From positions 1,312,501-1,376,500 of the forward strand of contig NC_134770.1 of assembly GCF_050436995.1 (NCBI RefSeq): a DNA stretch of 64,000 nucleotides, in the 5' to 3' direction. The position numbers were made by a program, and so were the translations under genes. Below the pieces are notes generated by a model that saw nothing but the letters and a program-made list of their open reading frames with translations, had not been told where the DNA came from and did no database searches. This document shows positions 12,301 to 21,737 of the stretch, one piece after another (the first letter of the stretch is position 1; each line of letters opens with the position of its first letter). The stretch is from Anticarsia gemmatalis. Lineage: Eukaryota > Arthropoda > Insecta > Lepidoptera > Erebidae.

Positions 12301-14571
12301 ATGACATACAAATATTATTAATAAGTTGTCAGTAGTAATTTATCAGTTAAATATTTATTGATTTCCATTCTGTTTCAGATATAGTATGTGATAACGCTGG
12401 CTACGAGTTGTTCGCCGACCTGTGTTTCGGCGCATTCTTGATAGAACAGCAAATTGTACAAAAAGCAAGTATAAATAAAGATAGTGGCAGAAATATGGAA
12501 GCAACTGTACAAATCTATTATTTCAATTTTTTTGTTTATGAAATTGTGCAATTCAACTGCACGTTTGGCGCAATGGTTTAAGCGGTCACCTCGCCGCAAC
12601 AACCGTGGCGCCGCGTGTGGTGGGTTCGAATCCTACCCGGGACAAATCTTTGTGTGATGAGCACGAGTATTTGTTCTGAGCCTGGATGTTAATGTATCTA
12701 TATAAGTATGTATTTAGAAGTATATAAGTATGTTTATCAGTTATTTGGTTACCATAGTACAAGCTCTGCTTAGTTTGGAATCAAATGACCGTGTGTGAGT
12801 TGTCCAATAATATTTATATTTATTTTTATTTTAACTATTTAGTCAAGTGTGACCACATTTCTTTATGTCACTAACTCAGGTGTATATGTGTGTGTATGAA
12901 TCTACTAATCTTAGTCTCGGATTTGATACAGTAATATATAAAACGTATAGTAAAATGTTATTTCTTTCGTTTTCAGGTTAGATTCCATGTTAAGAAAATG
13001 CCTTGGTTTGTGTCTGATGTCACACCTAGAGATTTTAAGTAAGTACTAAGTTATATCATAAAAATAGTAACAAATTAAAACTAAACTAAGACTGCCTTAG
13101 AGGTGCGGGTGGTAGTATATCCGATTACTGATCATGAGTACACAGGTTCGATTCCCACATAAGGCAAATTACTTAATTGGTCTTTCCAATTTGTTTTCCT
13201 AATTTTTAACAATATTTCTGAATAGTAGCTTGGAGTTTAGTAATGTTCACTGGTAAATGGCTAACAGGCTTGATATTGTGTGTAGAAAACGAATATATCA
13301 TTATTTTAATATAAATTTTATATTTACATTACAGGTTTGTAATAAACGCGTGTATGAACGCGAATTATAGTAAAGATTTCCCTCAAGAGCCTAAAGGTAA
13401 GATAATTTTCTTATTGATACATATTTATTTAGTTCAAATATCAAAAATTGGGGATTTATAGGCGTCTATATTGTTTGGCCTTCTTTCACGACATAAAGAC
13501 TGATCCAATTCGTATAAAATTTAGTGATAGATAATATTCCGGGAAGGACAAAGGCTACTATGTCATACAGAATATGGCATACAAAAGTCATGTACACTAG
13601 AAAATATGATTTGAAAAAATGCTAGTCGATAACTAGAGATTCTCGATCCAGTCTCTAACGTTCAGTAAAGTCAATTATATTTAATTTGTAGAAGGCGACG
13701 AAGGACCTCCCGAGGTAAAGACAATCACATCAGAAAACTTAAGACAACTGGGTAACAAGTTCAACACTATGTATGAAAACGATCAGTTTATTGTATTGGT
13801 AAGTATATCATCATCTTCAAAATTTGGAGCATTTCTAAGTTAGAAAAACTGTATGGCTCGACCCAGGGTCCGAATCTGAGACCTCTGTGTGGTAGTTGCA
13901 TACCTCCTAGCCTATATTCGGCTATAGCAGCTAGATCTATTGAACCATTCAACTGTACAGGACTTTGGGTATAGTATCCAAGATTCCAAGTGTACCTATG
14001 CGACACGTACTCTCCAAGTATCTCATTACAAACTCCGAAACAGAATTACTCAAGATTAACATTTATTCTGACCCAGGATTCGTACCTGAGACCCTTTTAC
14101 AGCAGTCGCGTACACTGTTACTGACACTATAGAATAGGAACTAAGTTTTTTTTTCAACGCGTATGAATGTCTCTTCTTTATTTCTAAAGATTTCTTTTAC
14201 TCCTGTAAAAGAAATCTCGTAGCTTAGTTAACAACAGCCGCACGGATCGATCTCTGAGATTAAGCTACGCTTGCCGAGGTTGTTCCGTGGATGGGTGACC
14301 ATCTTATACTATCGAGTTCCTCCGTGTTTCGGAGGCACGTTAAATTGTGGGTCCCGGCTGTCATTTTCGAAGATCTTTGACAGCCGTTAACAGTAGTCAG
14401 AAGCTTGAAAGTCTGACAACCAGTCTTACCGAAGGGTATCATGTTAATATTACCCAAGTAACTGGGTTGTGGAGGTCAGATAGGCAGTCGCTCCATGTAA
14501 AACAATGGTATTCAGCTGCATCCGGTGAGACTGGAAGCCGACTCCAACGTAGTTTGGAACAAAGGCTAAGC

Positions 14572-14641
<70 letters not shown>

Positions 14642-16146
14642 TTTACTCCTGTAAATCATGTAAATTTTTTCTTGTCTCCAGGCGGAAGATTTCTGGACGT
14701 ACCCGCACGTGTACCGCGACATGAAGAAGTACGACTACAACATGTATCGAACCTTGCAGTACGCGGTCGCTATCATGTTCAAGGGCGACCTCAACTACCG
14801 CAAACTGCTGGGAGATAGGAACGTCAACCCTTATACCGGCTTCGAACCCTGCTTGCAAGGTATATTTTAATGGTATATTCTTTTTCTTCTTTTTTACTCA
14901 AGTGGTTGCAGGTTCGAACCAAAGGCAACACATCAATGATTTTTCGAAGTTATGTGTAGAAATAATTATCACTTGTTTCAACGGTGAAGGAAAACATCGT
15001 GATGCAACCTTGGGTGTCTGAGAGTTCTTTAGACCAGTTCTTGAAGGTATGCAATGTCCCCAACTCGCACTTGGCCAGCGTGGTGGACTCAAGGCCTAAC
15101 CCCTCCCTTATTTAGGGTGGAGACCCTTGTGAGACATTAATGGGTTAAAATTTATTTATTTTTAACCCGTAATAACGTATGTTTGCAGGTTTTATCCCGG
15201 CACCTATCATAGCGGTGCGGACAGTGAAGGCTGAGCTGATCTGCGCCATGCCGAAGGGTAAATACGAACAACTGTGCAAGTTAGATGAACAATGGATGCA
15301 GAAGGGAGAATATGGGTACGTTACTTGTATTTTATATTTACACCTTCAAACAAACGAAAAAAAATTGTATTGCGTGTATCGATTGCGAAGCGATTTAAGT
15401 AAAACTAGTGGTCGCCCAGTAATCGAAAGATGACTATAATTAATTTAAATAATAAGTTATCCTTACTTAGTATTATAAATGCGAAAGTAACTCTGTCGAT
15501 CTGTCTGTCTGCTACTCAATCACGCCTAAACTACTGAACCAATTTGCATGAAATTTGGTATGGAAATATTTTGATACCCGAGAAAGGACATAGGCTATAT
15601 ATCATCACGCTACGACCAAAAGGGCAGAGTACCAGTAATTAATGTTACAAAACGGGGAAAAATTTTACCTATTCTCTCTTATTGGACGCAAGCGAAGTTG
15701 TGCGGGTCAGCTAGTTTAATACAAAAATGTATGACATTTAGTTAGACCTCAGTAAACATACATATAAAACGATGTCTATGTCAGTGCTCTATGTATAAAC
15801 ACAAATGTAAAATGCATGGTAGTGTGTGTAATGTTTTATTTACGTAAATGTGCCAAATTTCATACTTCTGCGTCCGTGCGCTTTTCGTAAAAAGATGTCC
15901 AAAGTTTTTGCTTCACATATTAATGTATAGATTTGATGCATAAAAAGGCTTAATGTCCGAACATTAACTATAATTTGGAAAATTCATTGGTATTTTGTCT
16001 TATTCGCTAATTTATTTTTGTTGTTTCGCAGTGTGATCCACTTCTGTCCTAAAGCTGAGCCGCTGAAGCCGTCAGATCGTCCGTGCCTGGACTACGGCGA
16101 CACTTGCCGCGGGGTTGTGTGTCCTGAACATGATAAAGATATGTAA
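3236..16146 (+). CDS. ARMT1: ARMT1-like damage-control phosphatase (DUF89), 15 coding exons
   Basis: A metal-dependent phosphatase of the DUF89 family, thought to remove damaged sugar phosphates in the cytosol. Exons: 3236-3333 or 3752-3960, then 5257-5362, 5617-5834, 6406-6562, 6961-7167, 10676-10753, 11275-11349, 11755-11899, 12379-12464, 12977-13038, 13335-13396, 13692-13798, 14682-14859, 15189-15315, 16032-16146. All phases join. The product is 643 aa (exon 1b) or 606 aa (1a), against about 440 for the human protein. Family signatures (1b numbering): SFAYYSLKERFPVIL about residue 71, LWANRCDLSLS about 233, VCDNAGYEL 401-409 (metal site), FKGDLNYRKL 537-546, PAPIIAVRTVKAE 567-579. The extra length is mainly Pro/Ala/Gly/Lys-rich inserts in exons 5 and 8 and a Cys-containing C-terminal tail. 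Exons 5, 6 and 7 are phase 0 at both ends, so they could be skipped in frame. Confidence 0.9.
3752..3960 (+). CDS. ARMT1: ARMT1 alternative first exon 1b
   Basis: ATG at 3752 opens 69 codons plus two bases, ending at a strong GTATGT donor. The start is Ser/Pro/Thr-rich (MSSPKTSAPSSPRTS) and probably disordered. The end, PINLPLQGTFKL, resembles the family segment just before SFAY, so this may be the more conventional first exon. It can only be first, because exon 1a and this exon share outgoing phase and this one has no obvious acceptor. Confidence 0.7.
4987..5059 (+). tRNA. tRNA-Lys (UUU)
   Basis: A complete 73-nt cloverleaf: acceptor GCCCGGA with TTCGGGC, D arm GCTC..GAGC, anticodon stem TTGGA/TCCAA around CTTTTAA (anticodon TTT), T arm CAGGG/CCCTG with loop TTCAAGT, discriminator G. 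A and B boxes are intact and there is no intron. It lies in the first intron of ARMT1 on the same strand. It lacks the SINE tails seen on other tRNA-like sequences here, so it looks like a genuine gene. Confidence 0.95.
5066..5070 (+). terminator. RNA polymerase III terminator of tRNA-Lys
   Basis: A run of five T starts seven bases after the tRNA, the usual Pol III stop signal. Confidence 0.7.
5912..5998. repeat. inverted pair of GCGCCATCT / AGATGGCGC motifs
   Basis: GCGCCATCT at 5912-5920 and its complement AGATGGCGC at 5990-5998 face each other in ARMT1 intron 3. The motif matches the published core of the insect CTCF site. Close variants (GATGGCGTT) occur near 6174 and in both long terminal repeats, so it may simply be repeat-borne. 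Confidence 0.35.
6190..6330. repeat. (AGAAT)n tract with retroelement tail
   Basis: A short TAGAA repeat is followed by about 100 bases resembling a retroelement 3' tail, 75 bases before ARMT1 exon 4. No coding content. Confidence 0.35.
7255..7500 (-). repeat. tRNA-like SINE, reverse orientation
   Basis: Read on the minus strand it has a tRNA-like head with a B box in a GGTCC..CCCGGGTCGAGC context, followed by tail sequence ending near CGGAGTCAGCTTCCAG. The tail matches pieces near 14.5 and 27.5 kb. It lies in ARMT1 intron 5. Confidence 0.45.
7579..7690. mobile_element. foldback MITE with 28-bp perfect inverted repeats
   Basis: The outer 28 bases (GTATAATAGAATACGGGAAT onward) are exactly complementary to the last 28. 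The 56-base centre contains the CGCCGAAACGTTAGGCAT complement, which recurs near 26730-26750. No ORF. Confidence 0.6.
7712..8136. repeat. left 425-bp terminal direct repeat
   Basis: TG...CA ends with short terminal inversion TGTCG/CGACA. It contains a hairpin-capable GACGGAGG/CCTCCGTC pair near 7760-7800 and an AGATGGCGT motif near 8076. On the minus strand TATAAAG occurs twice, hinting at minus-strand transcription. Confidence 0.7.
8521..8724. repeat. 46-bp tandem hairpin array
   Basis: Units start at 8521, 8567, 8613, 8659 and 8705 (the last is partial). Each full unit holds two stem-loops: GGTCT-N4-AGACC and GACTTT-CTCC-AAAGTC. Differences between units fall in the N4 loop (CCAC, CCAC, CGAC, CTCA, CTCA) and in the spacer, while the stems are unchanged. 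Confidence 0.75.
9500..9915. repeat. GCC/CAG-rich tandem low-complexity array
   Basis: About 400 bases of CAGCCGCCAGCG-type 6- and 12-base units with a GC content far above the surroundings. It opens long Ala-, Pro- or Gly/Cys-rich frames on both strands at once, which marks them as repeat artefacts. A GCGCCGCTCGTTC direct repeat lies at each edge. Confidence 0.6.
10204..10628. repeat. right 425-bp terminal direct repeat
   Basis: Identical by eye to the left copy. It is followed at once by a TATATATATATA run, then the acceptor of ARMT1 exon 6. Confidence 0.7.
10910..11022 (+). repeat. LINE 3'-end fragment (GCCAGCGTGGTGGACTC family)
   Basis: It carries the GGCCAGCGTGGTGGACTCAA core and ends GCAGTGGGACA-TTTATGGG. 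The same tail recurs at least a dozen times in the window in both orientations. The style fits the 3' end of a truncated LINE such as an RTE. Confidence 0.5.
11025..11230 (+). repeat. interspersed repeat of the CTAGCTGACCCG family, short copy
   Basis: TTTTACCCGCGACTTCGTCC at the start, a TTCTCGGGTATCA interior, then (CAGA)n and TTATAATATTAGTATGGAT. It matches the copy at 52.98-53.2 kb closely. It lies in ARMT1 intron 6. Confidence 0.55.
11990..12180 (+). mobile_element. 5S-rRNA-like SINE copy, degenerate
   Basis: The head resembles the internal promoter region of 5S rRNA (GGGTTAAGCAAC ... GGATGGGTGA), followed by CGTCTCCGTGCTT and the GGCGGCTTGAAC tail shared with copies at 27.0, 27.8, 28.05, 32.1, 33.2 and 40.1 kb. 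Plus strand, in ARMT1 intron 8. Confidence 0.5.
12556..12830 (+). mobile_element. tRNA-derived SINE, family A
   Basis: Starts CTGCACGTTTGGCGCAATGG (A box), with B box GGGTTCGAATCC and the unrelated tail ending ATCAAATGACCGTGTGTGAG. A near-identical copy lies at 23752-24015. It is inserted in the ARMT1 intron with the GC donor, 91 bases downstream of that donor. Confidence 0.7.
13090..13170 (+). repeat. tRNA-like SINE head fragment
   Basis: A short tRNA-like stretch with B box GGTTCGATTCC and a GATTACTGATCATGAG interior, like the head of the reverse SINE near 7.3 kb. No full cloverleaf, so not a tRNA gene. Confidence 0.35.
14228..14570 (+). mobile_element. 5S-like composite SINE
   Basis: The head has GGATGGGTGACCATC and CCTCCGTGTTTCGGAGGCACG. 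The tail runs through GGAGGTCAGATAGGCAGTCG to GGAAGCCGACTCC. A reverse copy is at 27480-27745 and a partial reverse one at 25165-25350. It ends directly in the following TA microsatellite. Confidence 0.5.
14572..14639. repeat. (TA)n microsatellite
   Basis: About 34 uninterrupted TA units, 42 bases before the acceptor of ARMT1 exon 13. It generates spurious Ile/Tyr ORFs on both strands. Confidence 0.9.
14960..15150 (+). repeat. LINE 3'-end fragment (GCCAGCGTGGTGGACTC family)
   Basis: A longer copy that also retains upstream AACGGTGAAGGAAAACATCG and GAGAGTTCTTTAGACCAG. It ends at GAGACATTAATGGGTTAAA. Confidence 0.5.
15466..15718 (-). repeat. interspersed repeat of the CTAGCTGACCCG family, reverse
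   Basis: On plus it begins TATTATAAATGCGAAAGTAA and ends GCGGGTCAGCTAG. It lies in ARMT1 intron 14. Confidence 0.55.
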
Positions 16147-16660
16147 TATGGTATGTCTCACTACGTATGATTATATTAACTATATGCCTATTGAGTAATA
16201 TATTCATGTCATTATTTAAAGATATTATTATAAAAAATAAACTAAAAAACATAATAAACCTCATGTAATTTTAATTAATTATTTATGAAGTATTGACCAA
16301 TTACATAAAATGTCGATGAGTACCAATTTGAAGGTGCAATTAAAAATAACTCATACCTAAGGTTTATAAGGAAATAAAGAAATTAAAGTAGGTGAGAAAT
16401 ATAAATATTAATAATTATTTTCAATTGAAATTATTAATACATTTATTGTCCCATTTATATTTTATGTTCACTAACGTTACTTAACCAATATTTTCTTTGT
16501 TTTCAGATGTTGCTTGCACTCATTTTTTGTTGCGATGTCAATCAAAATCACTGTGAAACCATTTTTCGGCACAATCCAGTCTTAAATCAAATAATTTTAT
16601 GAGAAATTTTAATATAAACTGTTTTCTATTTACAAATAAATCTGTTTTAATAATTAATTT
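16147..16660 (+). other. ARMT1: ARMT1 3' UTR with possible intron and poly(A) signal
   Basis: After the TAA at 16144-16146 there is a GTATGT donor at about 16151 and a pyrimidine-rich TTTGTTTTCAG acceptor ending near 16506, so the 3' UTR may be spliced. AATAAA at 16635-16640 is a likely poly(A) signal. Confidence 0.5.
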
Positions 16661-16963
16661 ATGTTTTACTACTGAACCATTTTGCGACTGCTGATCTCGA
16701 TTCGATTCCTGGGTTGGACTAAGTGCTAGTAATTAAATATTTTCAATAGTATAACGGAGGTTATGTGCCAGGTATATAGGCAATAAACTCGCGCCTACAT
16801 CATGCTTATGAACAAAATAAAAACGCAAATATATTGTAAGCACAACGGGTATATTTCAAATTCAAATAATTTAATTATTTCAGGCTTTTTTATTTTAGGT
16901 ATATCAATTTAATTATGTAACATCTTTGAACACAAAAAAGACTTTAGATCACCAAAAAATACT

Positions 16964-17599
16964 TCAATTTCTTGTAAACATCGATTGCATAGCATTAGAA
17001 ATATTTCGCATCCTTGGAGTCAGCCATGCCGGTTCTTCATTAATTGTTATCACAAATGGTCGATTAAACACAATCATTTGAACATAACGTGGTGTTGTGC
17101 TTGACACGGCTGCCTGGCGTCGAAGTCTGCTTCTTTTGGCCGCCCTGAAAACAGAAACACTTATAAATAACTTTAACACCTGTTGCTATATGTTAATAAA
17201 GATAATTATCGAATGTTTGTGAGCATTTCTGAACTAAAATTGATGGAGTACTTTTAGTAATAATTACTAAGTTAATGTAACAATTCTTAACATCTGTTAG
17301 TTAATGTATCTGAAAATATGTGATATACCTTTAATCCATAATGTCTCTTTAATAGAATATTTTTAATTAAATTAGGTGGCCTTACATCGTCTTATATATA
17401 TTATTAATACTTAAAAATATATAATATGCTTACGCCACGACAGGGTGGATTACCTGAACAAAGAAATAAAATAATATTTAATACAGAACATTGTAGTCAC
17501 AAAAACAATAAGAGATTTCCTGCATAAATTTAATTATTAATACAATTAACTTACCAGTGCAAGCATCGCCAAAAATGCTAATAATTTGACTGTGTTCAT
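16964..17599 (-). CDS. small secreted basic protein, three exons with a 20-nt microexon
   Basis: Exons on minus: 17599-17555 (15 codons), 17453-17434 (20 nt), 17144-16964 (ends TGA). The 81-aa product begins MNTVKLLAFLAMLALVIHP, a signal peptide with a likely cut after VVA. It continues AAKRSRLRRQ, where RLRR fits a furin-type site before a glutamine, and then reaches a VQMIVFNRPFVITI segment. That segment recalls the V..NRPF...I stretch near the C-terminus of serpins, but the protein is far too short for a serpin. Without the microexon the third exon is read in another frame and stops early. All splice sites are good (GTAAGT, TTTGTTCAG, GTAAGC, TGTTTTCAG). It lies tail-to-tail with ARMT1. 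Function unknown: propeptide or decayed serpin are both possible. Confidence 0.6.
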
Positions 17600-17820
17600 T
17601 GTAATATTGTTCAACACTCATTGTCACAAAAACAAATTAACACGACCTCGACTCCTTTATTCTAGTTTGTTATCAATTTCAGTTTGGCAATACTGCAGTT
17701 TTAATGTATGACTATTTTTGCAGTGTATTGCTGGATTACGACTGTTGCATAGTCGTTCTAGGTTTGACTCTCAAGGCAGACCAAAGATTGTTCTAGAATT
17801 TTTATTTCTTAGCTAAATAT

Positions 17821-18037
17821 TAGATCGGGGAAAAAGTTTTTCGCATTATAGTATGTATGAACTTGTAATAAAATCTTTTCTCTACACAAAAAACTTCGAT
17901 ATTGGGGTACCTCACGAGCACACTGAAAGAAACCTTATGAACCGTGTACATGTCATGTCATTTGTGATTCTTGAAGCCAGAGATTTTATTACAGTTCATA
18001 CATACTATAATGCGAAAAGACTTTTCCCTCGATCCAA
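17821..18037. mobile_element. mariner deletion derivative, copy 1
   Basis: Long terminal inverted repeats begin TAGATCGGGGAAAAAG and read through GTATGAACTTGTAATAAAATC. The centre retains a sliver of transposase, here altered to VPHEHTERNLMNRV. Three more copies with the same deletion lie at 31.6, 53.6 and 55.96 kb. No active transposase. Confidence 0.7.
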
Positions 18038-18099
18038 TATGTATGATTCCCATCGGTCTTGTAATGCAACTTACAAGACCGATGGGAATCATACATATT
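18036..18099. repeat. perfect 29-bp stem, 6-nt loop hairpin
   Basis: 18036-18064 is the exact reverse complement of 18071-18099, with loop TGCAAC. It abuts the right end of the mariner derivative, and TTAGGTC follows immediately. The arms contain ATTCCCATCGGTCTTG. Confidence 0.85.
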
Positions 18100-18544
18100 A
18101 GGTCTTATTACACTTATTAAAATTTCATTTACAAACAGTAATGGAAATAAAATACAGTTATCAATAAAAACTCTTTATTAAACATAATATATTACAGTAA
18201 CGTAATTTACAGTATAGATCAGTATATTTACAATATAAATAAACAAGCTATGCTTTGCAAAGCTGACTTAAAATTAACTTATATATAATTTCTGTATTAG
18301 ACTGCACAGATGGACTCAGGAACATTTTAAAGATGATATATTATTATAGTCTATTCTGTTTAATGACGATAAACAATATTTAGGAATGCGAATGAAGCAA
18401 AGGAACTTTGTAATCGTACCAAGCGGGGTTCTCTTGTCTCTACCTACCCCTATAGGAAGTAAGCGTGATTGTATGTATGTATGTATGATCATTGGAAAAA
18501 ATAGCGATTCAATTTTCCTGAGAGCTCTATAATACAATTTTTGA

Positions 18545-19040
18545 AGGAATACAAAGTTTTAAACTTGCATTTGGCCAGCGTGGTGGACTCAAGGTCTAAC
18601 CCCTCCCTCATTTTGAGAAAAGACCATAACCCAGTGGAACATAACATAGCTAAAACAACTTTACATGATATTGAATCCTTTTGATAAAAGATGTTATGTT
18701 AAATATTATGATTATGTTAAAACTTTATTTTGGCCATTTGGAAGCTGATTTCGATTAAATCTATTGTAAAATACTACTTTATTTTATTTATTGCAAACCT
18801 TTAAAATTTTATTTTACTGATGAAAAATTGGCAATTATTGTACAAAGTTTTTGTCTAAATTCTATTTATTATATTAACCAATATTTATCTCGACATTTGA
18901 TGTAAGCGTTTTAGCTAATATAATAGTCTTATTTTTTATGTGTTTAATTCACAATTGGTCATCGTGGTAGAATCAAGGCCTAACCCCTCCCTCATTCCGG
19001 GAGGAGACCCTTGCCCAGCAGTGCGACAGTAATGAGTTGA
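18545..19040 (+). repeat. two LINE 3'-end fragments in AT-rich spacer
   Basis: GGCCAGCGTGGTGGACTCAA-type tails at about 18570-18640 and, more diverged, 18955-19040. Between them is AT-rich sequence without a gene. Confidence 0.45.
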
Positions 19041-19261
19041 ATTTAACTTAAAATTAATGAATAATACATTAATTAAACCGTTCATAATTTTAACGTTATT
19101 CTTCAAATGGAGCCTAAGAATAACTATTTTAAATAAATACATATTTACAAGATATATTTTTTTCAGTCTTAAATAATTTAAATATATTATAGTACAATAT
19201 AACTGTGTTACTAATAAACATCGTATAAGCTCTGATTAGTTATGCAGCGTTTTGTCAATTT

Positions 19262-19435
19262 CAATCACCATTAGGTCGGGAGGTCGTGGGTTCGATTCCC
19301 ACACGGAACAATTATTAATTGTGCGGTCCACAAGTAATTGTTTTGGGTTTTTGTGCTTTGTGTCCGTTGTTTGTATGTTTGTAAAAGTCCCCGCAACACA
19401 AGAGCAATTCTAAGTGCGGGAGTCGTCTTTAACAG
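19262..19435 (+). mobile_element. tRNA-derived SINE, family B, 5'-truncated
   Basis: It retains GGAGGTCGTGGGTTCGATTC (B box), then the tail with TGTCCGTTGTTTGTATGTTT and AAAAGTCCCCGC. Full copies lie at 23.28, 26.52 and 54.09 kb. Confidence 0.6.
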
Positions 19436-19680
19436 ACAAAACACTGTATTATTAATAATCAGAGCTCATACGACGTTAAATAAGGCTGTAATAATACAGT
19501 CTAATATAACTCAATTTTAAGTTATTATTATTGAGCGTAACTTAAAATTGAGTGACATTTAAGTATTATTTTTTTCACACACGGTCATTTGATTCCAAAC
19601 TAAGCAGTGCTTGTACTATGGTAACCAAATAACTGATAAACATACTTATATACTTCTAAATGCAAACTTATATAGATACA

Positions 19681-21233
19681 TTAACCTTTTCACCGCCACG
19701 GACGTTAAGAGACGTAAAATTGAAAATCGCTCACGACGCCATCGACGTGATAGCACGTCAAAAATATCACTTTTTTATAGTTCAAAATAAACATACAACA
19801 ATACGTTTCAAGTGTTTTCTTTCTCCTGTTATTATTACCTAAACATATTTATTACATTATTACACAAAGACATATAATAATTAGACAGTTGTACCTGAAA
19901 AAAAAACAAAGTAAATCATCATGCAAAATGTATAAATTTAGCCCGCAAATCCACGCCACAGACGTGAAGACGCGTCAACTAGTGATGTGCAAGGAAAAGG
20001 ACTACAATCTAAACACTTTATGCAATATTTCGAAAACAAATTGAAATACTTCACTCCTTTCTGAAAAAAAAATTTTTTGTCTGATATGTTTTAAATTAGA
20101 TTCAATACAAACCTAAATATGTAATAAAACTACCATATCTAGTGATAAACTCATGGCTAAATAAGTGCAAATCGATCATTTTGTGGCAACTCTCGCGCAT
20201 CTCTATTAGCGGAATCCCTTACAGTGCTTCGTACGCCACTGACGGAATCAGACGGCGCGCTCTGACGTCACCCGCGCTGCTGGACACTCGTAGTGTTGTT
20301 GCAATACGTTATTAATAATAGGTACATAAATTCTTGTGTATAATAAATTTTTCGTACACCATCTGCGCCACAAAAATGTCTTCAAGTCAAATGACGACAG
20401 AAGAGCTGTTGAGAGTGTTAGAAGGTGTAGAAGATGATGTTACATATTCTGAAGCAGAATCTTTAAGGAGTGACGATTTAGAGGTAAGTTATTGTTTGAA
20501 TACATTAAACAAACAATAAAGGTATTTGTTGTAGGACTAACAAAAAAACACAGTTATCATGCCAATACGTACTATCTATGTTTATTGTACCTTTTAGGTA
20601 TAGTTACTACTTTTGTCGTTATTCAATATTACGAAAAAAAAATATAAATAAATATAAATATTACTAGAAAAATATTACGAAAATTTTATTTCTACATTTA
20701 TTAAAATCGTAAGATACGAGTACGAAACAATTGTGCAAAATTGAGTATTGATTATAATTTAACGTATTCAGATGAATGATTAAACGTAACGATATATTAT
20801 ACTTCACTCCGACTTGCCACACTGGTACATCTCTAATATAAGGCGGCAAAATTTGAAATCGCAGCGCTGACCACGCCAGTGGCGTTTCTTAACGTCAAAA
20901 GGTGTCGTCACAACTGGGATTAGTGCTGTGACTTTTTGAATAAAATATTTGAATTAAGTACTTTTTTTATGCAAATTGTTCGTGTATATCATTGTTATTT
21001 TTGGGTAATGAGTACTGAGTAGTGTAAAGTTGACACATGGGAGAAATTCAATAAAATTTTGTGGTACTTTTATGCAATTTTTACTCATAATATAAGAACA
21101 CGTAAAATTAATCGAAGTTTTATCGATATACACTTTTCCCGTGACTATTATTTTGTAGGTATAAACGAAGGAATTTATTGCTTGGCGTGGGGAACACCGA
21201 TTTTCAATATTACTCTGGCGGTGAAAAGGTTAA
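19681..21233 (+). mobile_element. deleted piggyBac-like element with TTAA target duplication
   Basis: Left end TTAACCTTTTCACCGCCA and right end its complement TGGCGGTGAAAAGGTTAA, bounded by TTAA at 19681-19684 and 21230-21233. Subterminal ATTGAAAATCG is shared by both ends, and a CACGCCA..ACGT motif recurs inside. About 1.55 kb long, too short for a full transposase gene; only a leader and the first codons remain. Confidence 0.75.
20376..20519 (+). pseudogene. piggyBac-type transposase N-terminal remnant
   Basis: ATG at 20376 opens an acidic frame, MSSSQMTTEELLRVLEG..., 36 codons to a GTAAGT at 20484, then a stop at 20517-20519. The acidic EEL..VLE start resembles piggyBac transposase N-termini. 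DDE residues and the C-terminal zinc binding region are absent. A GC-richer patch with TGACGTCA at about 20265 could be its old promoter. Confidence 0.5.
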
Positions 21234-21500
21234 CAACCAGGCTCAGAACAGATACTTGTGCTCATCACACAAATATTTGTCCCGGGTGGGATTTGAACCA
21301 CGACACACACTGCGCGGATAAACAGACAATTTTTTGTCGATCTGTGTTCTTTTATTGTTTTTAAACCCCTTTCGTTGATTATTTTGTAAAAATGTACAGA
21401 CACGCTATTTTTACAGTTTATTATATTATATGCATATAGATAGATTTATCTGAAGATAGTCTAGAAGTGGTGAAATTGGGCCTTATTTTCAAACACTACT

Positions 21501-21668
21501 TTCCCTCGGTTTCTGAGGTACATTTAGCGATAGTTTATCTATTCAATAGCGTTAAAACTTATATAAAAGTATATAGTTTGTAGAAAATATATAGTTTTTT
21601 TTATATAAGTTTTAACGTTATTTAATAGATAAACTACCGCTAAATGAATTTAAAAAACCGGGGGTTTA
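21501..21668. mobile_element. foldback MITE, CGGTTTCTGAGG family, copy 1
   Basis: The arms carry CTCGGTTTCTGAGGTACATT, GCGATAGTTTATCTATT and GCGTTAAAACTTATATAA, with partly diverged complements. Other copies are at 41404-41520 and 56993-57119. It would fall in the 3' UTR or just beyond the end of the zinc-finger gene. Confidence 0.65.
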
Positions 21669-21737
21669 TCTGTCAAGTAAGTTATCAGATACTTATAGGT
21701 AGGTGTAAACCTGGCTATTGTCAATAATGATATATTG

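Larger units (their letters stand above)
19565..21320 (-). mobile_element. family A SINE split by a piggyBac-type insertion
   Basis: The tail half is at 19565-19684 and the tRNA-like head half at 21230-21320, both reverse. Removing the insert and one TTAA rejoins ATAGATACATTAACA..CCAGG, the sequence expected for this SINE from the copies at 12.6, 23.8 and 28.9 kb. Confidence 0.75.

Noticed and set aside
12556..12660. tRNA gene candidates at SINE heads (also 23.28, 23.75, 26.5, 54.1 kb)
   Set aside because: A and B boxes are present but no full cloverleaf forms, and shared non-tRNA tails follow; these are SINEs.
14347..14724. ORFs with long Ile/Tyr runs on both strands
   Set aside because: They translate the (TA)n microsatellite joined to SINE sequence and the antisense of an ARMT1 exon.
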